A program made the position numbers and the translations under genes. The notes under the pieces are model-generated. The model saw only the letters and a list, made by a program, of their open reading frames with translations. It had not been told where the DNA came from and searched no databases. From positions 59,003 through 80,818 of the forward strand of contig BFEA01000695.1 of NCBI GenBank assembly GCA_003427395.1: DNA of 21,816 nt, read 5' to 3'. The DNA comes from Chara braunii. Its lineage: Eukaryota; Streptophyta; Charophyceae; Charales; Characeae. Positions 1-8,559 of the stretch are shown piece after piece (the first letter of the stretch is position 1; every line of letters begins with the position of its first letter).

Positions 1-51
<51 letters not shown>
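1..51. repeat. (AG)n microsatellite at window edge
   Basis: Uninterrupted AG dinucleotide repeat running from the first base to about position 51. Its true left end is outside the window. It is one of four long (GA)n tracts here. Confidence 0.95.
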
Positions 52-53
<2 letters not shown>

Positions 54-687
54 CATTCTCGCGGCTACTACACGGGCCCATTCTTTCTGCAGCAGACCTC
101 GTATGCCGCACAGCCCCTTTGGCTGTGCGACCTGCCGGGCCATGGCCACTGCATTTGGCCCAGCCTCATGGACTCACATTTTTCCCTTTTTTTGTTGTTT
201 TGCATTTTCCTTTTGTGCAACATTTTTATTTATTGTATATTTCATTTTCAGTGAGTAGAGTTTGGGCTGGGATTCGGTGGTTCTATTTTCGTCTTCTTCA
301 GAGGTGACATTTTGGATGATTCGTTCAGTCCGATCAGGGGATTACTGTTCGGACCAGTGGTTCTCAGGTAGGCCGAGGTAGGCCAGACTTTGTTTGTCCG
401 GTAGTCGGACTGGACAAGCCGTTTGTCTGCATACGCCTGGCCCAGTCCTCCAGTTCCCTGCTACATCAGCAGGAGGGCATGGATGTCCGGTAGGGACCCA
501 GGCAAGCGTTTTAGGCCAGAGTTCAGGACCAGAACTTGGTCGTGAGATCAGGACCAACGATTGGAGGACACAGATAGACCTAGCAGTATATAGCTGGGCA
601 GTCAGCCTGAGGACATTCATTGTTTTCCAGTTGGTTCCTTGTGTGGCTGAGGGCTGAGGGCGAGCGCTGACGGAGGGATTTGCACTG

Positions 688-690
<3 letters not shown>
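52..690. other. non-coding stretch, nothing recognised
   Basis: No reading frame with a recognisable family. The short open frames on both strands show no domain and no codon structure. A T-rich segment lies around 179-250. The region is probably intron or 5' flank of the ANGUSTIFOLIA gene. Confidence 0.5.

Positions 691-747
<57 letters not shown>
691..747. repeat. (GA)n microsatellite
   Basis: 57 nt of uninterrupted GA. It generates artificial open frames of Ser-Leu repeats on the minus strand, which should not be annotated as genes. Confidence 0.95.
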
Positions 748-748
<1 letters not shown>

Positions 749-1550
749 AACTCCTGTGCATAGTAATATGTTAAGCTGGTAGCAGTAACCAAGCATCAAA
801 ATAAAACGAGGCATCTTGGCAACGAGTATGGAGGCTCTTGCAGTCGAGTCCAGAAGATTAGTTAGTAAAATGCTTTAGCTGCTTGTGTATGCCTCAGTGA
901 AAGAATCAATATGCGGATGGTGATAGATGGTCCGTCTGTCACTATTTGCAGGTCTGATTTCTAGCATATCGCGGACAGTTTCTTGACTGCCCTCCTTGCG
1001 TACGTCTCGGTTGTCCTCACCCTCTTATCAGGATTTCTCATATATTATCCATCATGTATTTGCTTTTTTTAACTACGCCTGCCTATCTGTTTCAGATTCC
1101 TTGCCATCCCACCACCACGCGCATCTTTCGCTATACTCTTCCAACCTTTTTGGCGCTTCCGGTCATGCCTCAACAGGCATGTTGTGGTATGTCTGCTATC
1201 GTGACCCTTGTGCTAGTGTGCCAAATGTGTCTCTGTGCTCGTGAGTTGTCTTGTGGGTACGTGATGGACCTTAAACCACCAGTTCACACGAACCTAAATT
1301 GACGAACCAAAAGTTGCACTTTTCCGAGCCTGACTGCTACAGTGACAGGCCGAAAAGAAAAATCTCGGGGTACCGGTACCAGCCTACCTTGAAACTGTGT
1401 TGTACCTCGTGCCAGCAGATGACACCAAAAGGACAAGCAAAAAAAAAAAAAAACTAAATCCAGATCAATGAGAACAGAGGACGTTGCCGTTTCATGAAAG
1501 AAACAGAAAAGAGATGCTGAAAAGAGATGTTGGGGAAGGCATCTGACCTA
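748..1550. other. non-coding stretch
   Basis: No recognisable gene. A 12-bp perfect palindrome (GGTACCGGTACC) lies at about 1368-1380, and a poly(A) run at about 1438-1454. The word CTTAAACCACCAGTTCA at 1270-1286 recurs in inverted orientation at 2146-2162. Confidence 0.5.
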
Positions 1551-1946
1551 GGGCATACTTACAATAGTGCTGTCCAGAATGTATCTGACCACTATCACGG
1601 CCAAATCAGTCTTCCCTCCCACCCTCTCCTTTCTTCTCTCTTTTAGTGCCCTGCCAGCAAGGCAGACGTTTCCACGTCCTCAGGAAAGGCCCTCACTGCG
1701 GGCATACTCACACTACGACTTTCCAGAATGTATCTGACCGCTATCACGTCCATATACTCGATTCCTTTTTCCTTTTTTTCCTTCTGCTTCTTTCCTCCTA
1801 TTCACACTCTCAGGAATGCCCTCACTCAGGGCATACTCGCACTATTACTTTCCAGAATGTAGCGGATGGATATTACGTCCAAATGGGTCTTTGTTTTCTT
1901 GTTTCTTTCTAGGATTAGTGCCCTGCCAGCAAGGCAGGACGTCTGA
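1551..1946. repeat. diverged three-copy repeat with shared flanks
   Basis: A unit of about 60 bp containing GGGCATACT, then CCAGAATGTA, then ATTACGTCCAAAT-like sequence occurs near 1551-1609, 1698-1760 and 1828-1889. The copies have clearly drifted apart. A second word, TTAGTGCCCTGCCAGCAAGG, appears near 1643 and again near 1916. This suggests an older duplication of a larger block of about 270 bp in non-coding DNA. Confidence 0.65.
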
Positions 1947-2085
1947 GTAAATAGTGCAGTCAAGCCCAGTTTCTCATTGTTTTCTTTTTTTTTCTGGGCC
2001 CACCAGCCTTTTCCCTTCAAACCTGCCCCGTGTCGGATCACTGTTCATCTTGCCACAGTCACACTGTACTGCGTTTTGGTGAATA

Positions 2086-2184
2086 GCAGAGGTCCATGAA
2101 TTGGTGGTTTAAGTGCTGTTGATGCAAGCATGTAGTAGAGGTCCATGAACTGGTGGTTTAAGTGCTCTTGATGCAAGCATGTAG
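2086..2184. repeat. 49-bp tandem duplication just upstream of the exon
   Basis: Two adjacent 49-bp units (2086-2134 and 2135-2183) differ at only a few bases. Each contains AGAGGTCCATGAA, then TGGTGGTTTAAGTGCT, then GATGCAAGCATGTAG. The second copy ends about 24 nt before the splice acceptor, so the repeat lies where an intron branch point would be expected. Confidence 0.85.
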
Positions 2185-2200
2185 GGCTTGATATCTCTGT

Positions 2201-2207
2201 GTTGCAG
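2201..2207 (+). promoter_or_regulatory. 3' splice acceptor before ANGUSTIFOLIA exon
   Basis: The sequence GTTGCAG follows a modest pyrimidine-rich stretch (ATATCTCTGT). It directly precedes GTG CGG GAA ATG, where homology to the plant CtBP family begins. An acceptor here gives a phase-0 exon. Confidence 0.75.
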
Positions 2208-3416
2208 GTGCGGGAAATGCCGAATGTTCTCATTCTTCCGCACAGTGCGGATTACAGTGAAGAGGTGTGGACAGACATCCGGACCAAGGCTGTTGCATTA
2301 ATCCACTCATATCTGGTGGAGGGAACAGTCCCAGATGATGCCATTTCAAAGGAGGATGAGGAAGAGGAGTTAGAAAGGGAGAGAGAAATGGAGAAGGAAC
2401 TGGAGAGGGAAATGGAATTGGAGAGGGAGCGCGAGTGGGAGAGAGAGAGGGAAAGAGAGAGATTACGGGATGTCAGGGGAGGGGAGAAACGTGGGCATGG
2501 CCTGGAGATCGGGGTAAGCCAAGGGCAGGGCTGGATCACTGGAGAAGGGTTATTTTCACAGGGGCTTGGGTGGCAGATGCCTCATCCGCCTCTTCAGCAT
2601 CAGCATCCACAGCAGCAGCGGGGAGTAGGAGGCCTGTCCTTGTTTGCGCCTCAATTTTGCCAGGGTGGACTAGATGGGGATGGTCCACATGAGGTTGTTG
2701 AACCTTGGGAGGTGCAGGGAAAGCCTGCAGATGACCCCGTTGAAAAGGGCTTAAAGGGGCCGCTCGGAATTGTTAGTGGGCTTGCAAACCTCGGCCTGAG
2801 TTTCAGACCTGGGTCCGGGGGAGGTAGTGGAGAGAAAGGGGGCGTGGGGGGGGGTAAGAAGTCAAAGAAAAAGTCTGCACGAGGACGCAGGCATCAGAGA
2901 ACAAGGTCAAGCAACTCGCTTCAGTGGGAAGGGGAGGCAGTTCTCTCCAATCAAGTGCAAGCAGAGGAGCCAGGGGGTGAGAGGAAGGATGCCGAAACCA
3001 TGGTGAAGGTTGCCAGAGAAGGGGTCACCAATGGTGCAGAAGTGGACCTGATGGGGGGTGTACGGAGAACAAATGAAGCGATGGGAATGGCAATGAGCAA
3101 TGGTGTGGAGGCGGAGGGTGTCAATTCAGTAGCAGATTTCAGGGTAAGGGATGGAGTCAATTTATTTGATGGTTTTCATGGTGGGGGGGCTCAGTTGCAG
3201 ATTCAGCCTGGAGGGATCTCCCGAAGTTTTAGCCATGGGCTGTGTGAGACTGGTGTGTTAAGAGATGGGGTGGTGGTGGCTCTTCGGTCTATAACTGGTT
3301 CACAATACTATGCTGCCAGGCAAAAAGGTCCGGCAAGAGGATGGCATTTGGAGACCGTCAGAGGGCTGACCCCCAAGGATCCCTCGGCGCAATTTCTTGT
3401 TGTGATGAAGAATAAG
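2208..3416 (+). CDS. AN: ANGUSTIFOLIA (plant CtBP-like) internal exon, partial gene
   Basis: This exon encodes 403 codons (phase 0 at both ends) of an ANGUSTIFOLIA homologue. That plant member of the CtBP/D-2-hydroxyacid dehydrogenase-like family controls polar cell expansion and microtubule/Golgi-related processes in land plants. Residues 1-45 carry the end of the dehydrogenase-like fold: EMPNVLILPHSADYSEEVW, then a helix ending near VPDDAIS. Residues 49-88 are a Glu/Arg-rich, probably helical segment. Residues 120-210 are Gly/Gln/Pro-rich and look disordered. A basic, nuclear-localisation-like cluster, KKSKKKSARGRR, lies at 217-228; land-plant AN has a basic cluster at a comparable place. 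Residues 350-403 match the conserved AN C-terminal region: LRDGVVVAL, then GWHLETV, then DPSAQFLVV. The exon ends AAG|GTAAGC, a good donor. Exons for the NAD-binding fold and the final exon were not found in the window. The His in LPHSADYSEE lies where CtBP has its catalytic His. Family assignment is firm; biochemical function in this organism is inferred. Confidence 0.88.
2362..2470 (+). repeat. GA-rich low-complexity tract inside the exon (Glu/Arg-rich)
   Basis: Purine-only, GAGAGG-like sequence encodes alternating Glu and Arg with Leu, Met and Trp at intervals, around exon residues 52-88. The DNA resembles the (GA)n tracts in the surrounding non-coding regions, suggesting a microsatellite-type expansion kept in frame. 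The peptide would probably form a charged single helix or coiled coil. Confidence 0.8.
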
Positions 3417-3422
3417 GTAAGC
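3417..3422 (+). promoter_or_regulatory. 5' splice donor after ANGUSTIFOLIA exon
   Basis: The sequence AAG|GTAAGC matches the consensus donor. Protein homology to AN stops here, although the family continues for roughly 75 more residues, so a downstream exon is expected. Reading through meets a stop at 3435-3437. Confidence 0.8.
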
Positions 3423-4009
3423 CATTGTGTTTGTTAAGCAATCCCCTTCCTCTTAACCTATCTCCATCCCCTTTGTCAGTACCTGAGTGTGTGGACTCTC
3501 ATGTCTATATGGTGATTTTTTGTGTGTACCTTATTGTATGGCCCATGCCAGTTTTTTGGGGATGGTGCTGAATCCGATGCCACTTCCTGAATACCCATCA
3601 GTGTCATGTCGATAGAGGCATGATGGACTGTTTCCTGAGTATTTAGGCAGTGGTTCCTTTTTGACATTCTTGGCAGATTACTCAGCCGGACCTGTGTCCT
3701 GTGGCTGAAGAGTCTAGACTGAATTTATATATTTGTGGCAATAGTTGCTGAGGTCAGATTTGGTATTGGTTCTCTCGCACCGCAGTTATCAGCCAGATCT
3801 GTGGGGCTTCTGCTCGCTTACGATGGGGTATTAATGACCAGTCTGCAGAGTCTTCTGTCTGGTGTGGGTTGGTGATATTCTGCTTTGATTTTCGTCACAG
3901 GTACAGTCGAGGGCAGTGGTTAGTGCGCGCCTTGGGGTATCTGGAGTGGGGCAGTGGTCGGTGCCCAATCACAATTGGGGTTAATCATGTACAATACCAT
4001 AGGTTAGGG
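3423..4009. other. probable intron, nothing coding recognised
   Basis: T-rich sequence with no family-level coding signal on either strand. It contains the left arm (3839-3852) of a 14-bp perfect inverted repeat whose right arm (4010-4023) overlaps the hammerhead candidate. Confidence 0.5.
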
Positions 4010-4015
4010 GACTCT

Positions 4016-4075
4016 GCAGACTGTAGAGGGTTCAGCCTCCTGATGAGTCGGTGAAACTCCAAGGAAACAGCCTGT
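4016..4075 (+). ncRNA. candidate type III hammerhead ribozyme (stem II imperfect)
   Basis: All three catalytic core elements occur in the correct order for a hammerhead open at stem III. CUGU (4021-4024) is followed by A at 4025, giving a GUA cleavage triplet with predicted cleavage after 4025. GAGG/CCUC (4026-4029 and 4036-4039) is a perfect stem I with a six-base loop. CUGAUGA (4040-4046) is the invariant core, followed by a stem II region and then GAA (4064-4066). ACAG (4067-4070) pairs with CUGU. Stem III continues after one A-C mismatch with GCAG/CUGU (4016-4019 and 4072-4075, one G-U pair). Stem II (4047-4051 with 4059-4063) has only U-A, G-C and G-C pairs, with G-G at the core-proximal position and one C-A mismatch. 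The copy may therefore be weak or decayed. It lies about 600 nt past the AN donor, probably inside an intron. Confidence 0.6.
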
Positions 4076-4080
4076 CACAC

Positions 4081-5834
4081 CGCCCGGTTTCTTGTCCTTT
4101 TCGCCCTTTCTGCCTTATGGCTCACCGGCACATGGGGATGCGGGCATCTCGCGCTCAACTTCATCAACGTCGCGAGCCCTTTTTAGTTCATAGATATGTG
4201 ACAATATATAAGTGAAAGAAAGATGAGACAGAACTGCAGGGAAAGGCAAAAGAATGTGCCTCATTCTGTCTGTTATTTTAGTATTTTCTTTGCTTGTTTT
4301 GCAAAGTGAACTCTTTTAGTGGATAAATACGTGACAATAAATATGCTAACATATGCTTAGTTGCATGTGGTTATTTGGGACTGTAGTAGTAAATGCCATC
4401 ACATTTGGATGACCCTGAATGCTATAGCTGAGCGAAGACTGGGTACTATAGCTTTGACACTGTACTTATCAGACATATACCTTATTGCTAGTTCATTGGA
4501 TACTATCATATGGGTATTTGCGACTGCAGTCCGTGTGGCTGTGTTGTTTTCAGTGGCTCATAGGTGTTCTGTCTGTTCCGGTCTTTGCAAGGCAAGTTGG
4601 ACCTGTGTCAACAGTTCGGTCTCCTCTGCGCTACAGGGCTTTGGTCGGAAAGGGCTGTCCCCTATTCTTTTCAGCTGTCGTGTTGATGTTATATCAGGCA
4701 CAATCAATGGGCATTGCCTTTTAGTCTGCATAGTACTTAGCAATTGAGTGAGTTTTTTCAATGACGAGCATAACCAGAAGCAGCCTTGTGAAGTAGTAAT
4801 TGATAACTGATTACTGGTGGGCAGAGCCGTGTGACGGGCAGAGCCTTGTGAAGTAGCAGTTTATATCTGGCGTTTTTTTCTGGCAGTTCTTGGATTAGTA
4901 TCTCATTCACTGAATACTCCTTACTTGCTGCCTTGGTTTTCCTGTCCTAAGTCCTCGCTTAGCCCTTCACTGCCAGGCCCCCATTTCATTACCCGGTGTA
5001 GTAGTGTGGATCGAGTGCTGCCACTGAAATATGTTTAAGTCCCGGTTGGTCTTTTGCTTTTTCAGTTGTGCCCAAGGGGCAAATATTCTGATAGACAATG
5101 CCTGTGAGAGCATCCAATGTAGCGAGTCATTAGGTGGGGTTTGGCAACCAAATGAAAGGCATATCCTGGCTGTATGTTCCATCCAGCTACTTTGATACGT
5201 GGAGGGGTGGTTGGTTACCTTGTTGTTCAGAAATTTCTTTCTTGTTTTTTTTGTCACACCTTTCTGAGCTCTATCCAGTAGAGGTGTTTGATGACCCTGA
5301 TGGAATGACCTGCTTGTCATTGCATCCAGCTGCCAATGTCCACCTCCACATGTCTAAGGCTTGCATGCTGTGCTTCTGTTGTTCTAGACAGCCAGTCACT
5401 GCTTCTGACTTCATTGGTGGATGGGCGGACGTCTGAGGTGGGCTGCTAGTGACAGAAACGTTGACATTGATGAACAAAGCAGCGGGCCTCTTTTTGTAGA
5501 AGTCTGGATTGTCTGTTGTGGCTGTTGTTGGAATTTCTAATTACCATAAGATCTTTAGCATGGTGACAATTGGGGCGTCTGGTCAGGCATCTGGACTGTC
5601 TGATTGTAAGAATAAGTGTATTGGGATGCTCCATTTGTATATATTTCAAGCATGCTTTTTTCCCGGTTTTGTCAGGTGGATGTCCTCGGCCTGGTCTGCA
5701 CCCATGCAGAAGAAAGGGATGACTCCGTACGCAGAGTCTGGATCCCCCTTTACAGTGACAATCTGTGTCCGAGTCTGCATCACCCACTGACGTGACACAA
5801 TATTAAGCGGACACATTGGGAGTCTTGGAGAGGG
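4081..5834. other. non-coding stretch, nothing recognised
   Basis: Short open frames on both strands, such as + 4361-4747 and + 5134-5436, show no recognisable domain, no repeated structure and no splice-bounded homology. Two similar phrases, GCAGAGCC(G/T)TGTGA, occur near 4821-4852. Likely intron or intergenic DNA. Confidence 0.5.
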
Positions 5835-6146
5835 CACACAACTTGTCCATCCCTGCCACTCGACAGCTCTCTAGAATGACACAGTTCAAGTGGGTGTGTT
5901 GCACTTCTTTAGAGGGGCTTATTGGATCTCTGAGGTATTTCGCTCTGACTGCTTCATTGGACTTTATGGGCATAGTTTCCTTCTAGGGGGCACACAACTT
6001 GTCCATCCCTGCCACTTGACAACTCTCTAGAATGACACAGTTCAAGTGGGTGCGTTGCACTTCTTTGGAGGGGCTTATCGGATCTCTGAGGTATTTTGCT
6101 CTAACTGCTTCATTGGACTTTGTGGGCATAGTTTCCTTCTAGGGGG
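5835..6146. repeat. 156-bp tandem duplication
   Basis: Two adjacent 156-bp units (5835-5990 and 5991-6146) start CACACAACTTGTCCATCCC and end with TTCCTTCTAGGGGG. They differ at only a handful of positions, mostly transitions, so the duplication is fairly recent. A third copy begins at 6147 (CACACA) but diverges at once. No open frame is preserved across the units. Confidence 0.93.
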
Positions 6147-7629
6147 CACACATTCTGTTGCAGATTATGGGCGTATGCCAGACTGTGGGCGCTTATGCAT
6201 GACAGACATTGGAAGTAGATGAAACTGGGGATTTCATCAAACAGTTGGCATCTGTCAACTCTGATCTGTATGTCGCATTGACGCGAGGGTATGGAAATCT
6301 TTCAACCGCTGCGTGGAAGAGCAGGGATAGAAAGGTATAGCTCTTTTGAGAATGTTCTGCCCAGTTTACTTTCGACAAGATACCTTTGCCCAAGTGGGGG
6401 AAATGCTCACCTACCTGTAGTTGTAGATGGCTGGATAAGCCATAGGCTACTCGCACAGGATTTTGGATGCGTGGTCTCACGTTGTAAGGAAATGTTGTCT
6501 CTCGCATTCGATATATATGTTATACTCACTTTACATTCTTGTTTTCATGTACATGTACTCACTATACGTTTGTGTTTCTATGTACATATCTGCCGTGTAT
6601 CACATAATTGTGCACTCCTGTTCATGTAATGAACGTCTTTGCGCCCAGTGTTGATGGACCCTTTGAGGAGTGCTGTGTTGGTAAGCATCCCCATTGTGTG
6701 TATGTGAATCTTCGCTTCATTTATCATTGACCATTTACTGATAAGAATCATATGCCTGCACCTATACCCTTCTCATGCAGCTGTGGAGTCCAATAAAGAT
6801 TGTGTTTCGTGTCCTCTGTTTGGTTTTCTGCTAAGACCCCTGTGATCGATCGCTAATGAGTAGGTATGTAACTTTGAGTTGCTCACTCTCATGACGACTT
6901 CCTCTATGTGTGTGTGGGGGGAGGGGGGGGGGGGGCGTGGGCCCTTGCATCAGTGGTTGAGTGGGTGCATGGAAGTGATTGCTTACACACCTCGGCCCAA
7001 GCGGGCGGTGGGGGGGGAAGCGGGGCAGGTGAGGGAAGAGGAGGGCACATATCACCGTGTATTTCATCAGCCCACTTGATAGTTGATTTGGAACTTTTTG
7101 GTAGACTTTCCCAGAGTCATTGCTGGCTGCTATTTACGTATGTTAGACATGTACGGGTATATATGACTGTTACAAACAGAGTGTTCTTCCTGGCTCTCTG
7201 TCTGTGGACATAATTCTTTCCATGTGTTCCAACAATGTGATGCAGAGAGGGGTGGGAGTGAGTGTTTGCTTGGAATGAGACTTTGGTGGGACTTTGATGA
7301 TAACACTGCTGGAGCAGAGACCTTATTTCCTCCTCTCTGGGCATGAACGGGGTGTGCGCACTCGATGTGCAGGCAGGGTACACAGTCGTTGGGGTCCGGG
7401 AGGTCGACTGGTTAATGGGAGCTGCTCTTTTCCCACTAAAGAAAGTGTGGAATGGTGTTCTGAAACTGAATGACTTCGGGAATCGTGATCAACAAATTAA
7501 AGGGTCATGTGACTGCTTTCAGGCATCGCAGTCCCGTGTCTTGCACGCAATGGCAGGCGTTCCCATCCCAACCGAGTTCTGGTCGCCGACATGTCTTTAT
7601 TCAGCCACTGTTAAGGTTTTTTTCTTATT
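6147..7629. other. non-coding stretch with G-rich tract
   Basis: No recognisable gene. A nearly pure G run with one interrupting A lies at 6916-6935, and a second G-rich patch at about 7002-7045. Both could form quadruplexes on the plus strand. Open frames across them are low-complexity artefacts. Confidence 0.5.
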
Positions 7630-7998
7630 CAGGCTCACTTGATCCAGGCCTGGATTTGCCTGCTGCCACCCTTACCTTGGACCATTACTCTCTGGAGTGA
7701 GATTGACATGGCATTTCCTCTGTCTTTGTGCTCATGATTTTCAATTGTTCCCCTACCAAATCTTCATCATGTCACCTGTAATGGTTTTGATGCCTTCCAC
7801 ATTCTTTCTTTGATGCCACAGGCTCAATTGATCCAGGTCCGGATTTGCCTTTTGCCACCCTGTCTTGACCCGCTGTTCTCTGGAGTGATGTTGGCATGGC
7901 TGTTTCTCTGTCTTGTGCATACGATGTTCAACTCGTCCCCTACCAATTTTCATTATGTTCCCTGTAATGGTTTGATGCCTCACATGTACAACAGTCTC
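7630..7998. repeat. 189-bp imperfect tandem duplication
   Basis: The unit at 7630-7818 is repeated from 7819, with shared CAGGCTCA(C/A)TTGATCCAGG, GGATTTGCC, CTCTGGAGTGA, CCCCTACCAA and CTGTAATGG(T)TTTGATGCC. The copies are clearly alignable but carry substitutions and small indels, so this duplication is older than the 156-bp and 44-bp ones. Confidence 0.85.
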
Positions 7999-8135
7999 TC
8001 GTTGATGTCACTGATATCAGTGAACGTAAGATAGTGTGATTGCTCTTGGCATTGCATCTGCTCTTCGGGTGCTATTGCTAGGTGTCTACCATGAATAAAA
8101 GATGTTTCCTGTCAACAAAGACCGAAACGAAACCA

Positions 8136-8223
8136 GATGTGGCAAGAGTTCGTTTCCCATTTGGCCTGGGACTCAGTGTGATGTGGCAAGAGTTCGTTTC
8201 CCATTTGGCCTGGGACTCAGTGT
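8136..8223. repeat. 44-bp perfect tandem duplication
   Basis: Two identical 44-bp units (8136-8179 and 8180-8223) begin GATGTGGCAAGAGTTCG and end GACTCAGTGT. They are followed by the first four bases of a third unit. Complete identity implies a recent event, or possibly an assembly artefact. Confidence 0.95.
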
Positions 8224-8257
8224 GATGCATTCTTTGTGTTGTCGGACCTTGTGGTAC

Positions 8258-8555
8258 ATTTCTTTGCATATTCTCGGCGCTGCACTCTCTCCTTCCCGGC
8301 ATCACGTTCTTTTGGCACTGCACTCTTTCGCCTTCTCGGCAGTGCGCTGTTTTTGCTTTTCAGCATGGCACTCATTCTCCTTGTGCTACTCCGTATTCTG
8401 CCTTGTGAAACTCGTAATACATTTCTTTGCATATTCTTGGTGCCGCACTTTCTCCTTCTCTGCATATTCTTGGTGCCACGCTTCTCCTTCTCGGCGCCAT
8501 CTTTCTCCTTCTCTTAACTGCGCTTGTCCCTTTTCTGCACTGCACTCTTTCCCCT
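8258..8555. repeat. degenerate short tandem repeats, pyrimidine-rich
   Basis: Several diverged copies of a unit of about 33 bp contain TGCATATTCTTGGTGCC(G/A)C followed by TTTCTCCTTCTC, for example near 8265, 8427 and 8462. Related GGCACTGCACTCTTT phrases lie in between. The resulting Ser/Phe/Leu-rich open frames are artefacts of the repeat. Confidence 0.7.
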
Positions 8556-8559
8556 TTTC

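Noticed and set aside
342-814. Minus-strand open frames with long Ser-Leu runs
   Set aside because: They are translations of the (GA)n tract at 691-747 and its flanks, with no domain on either side.
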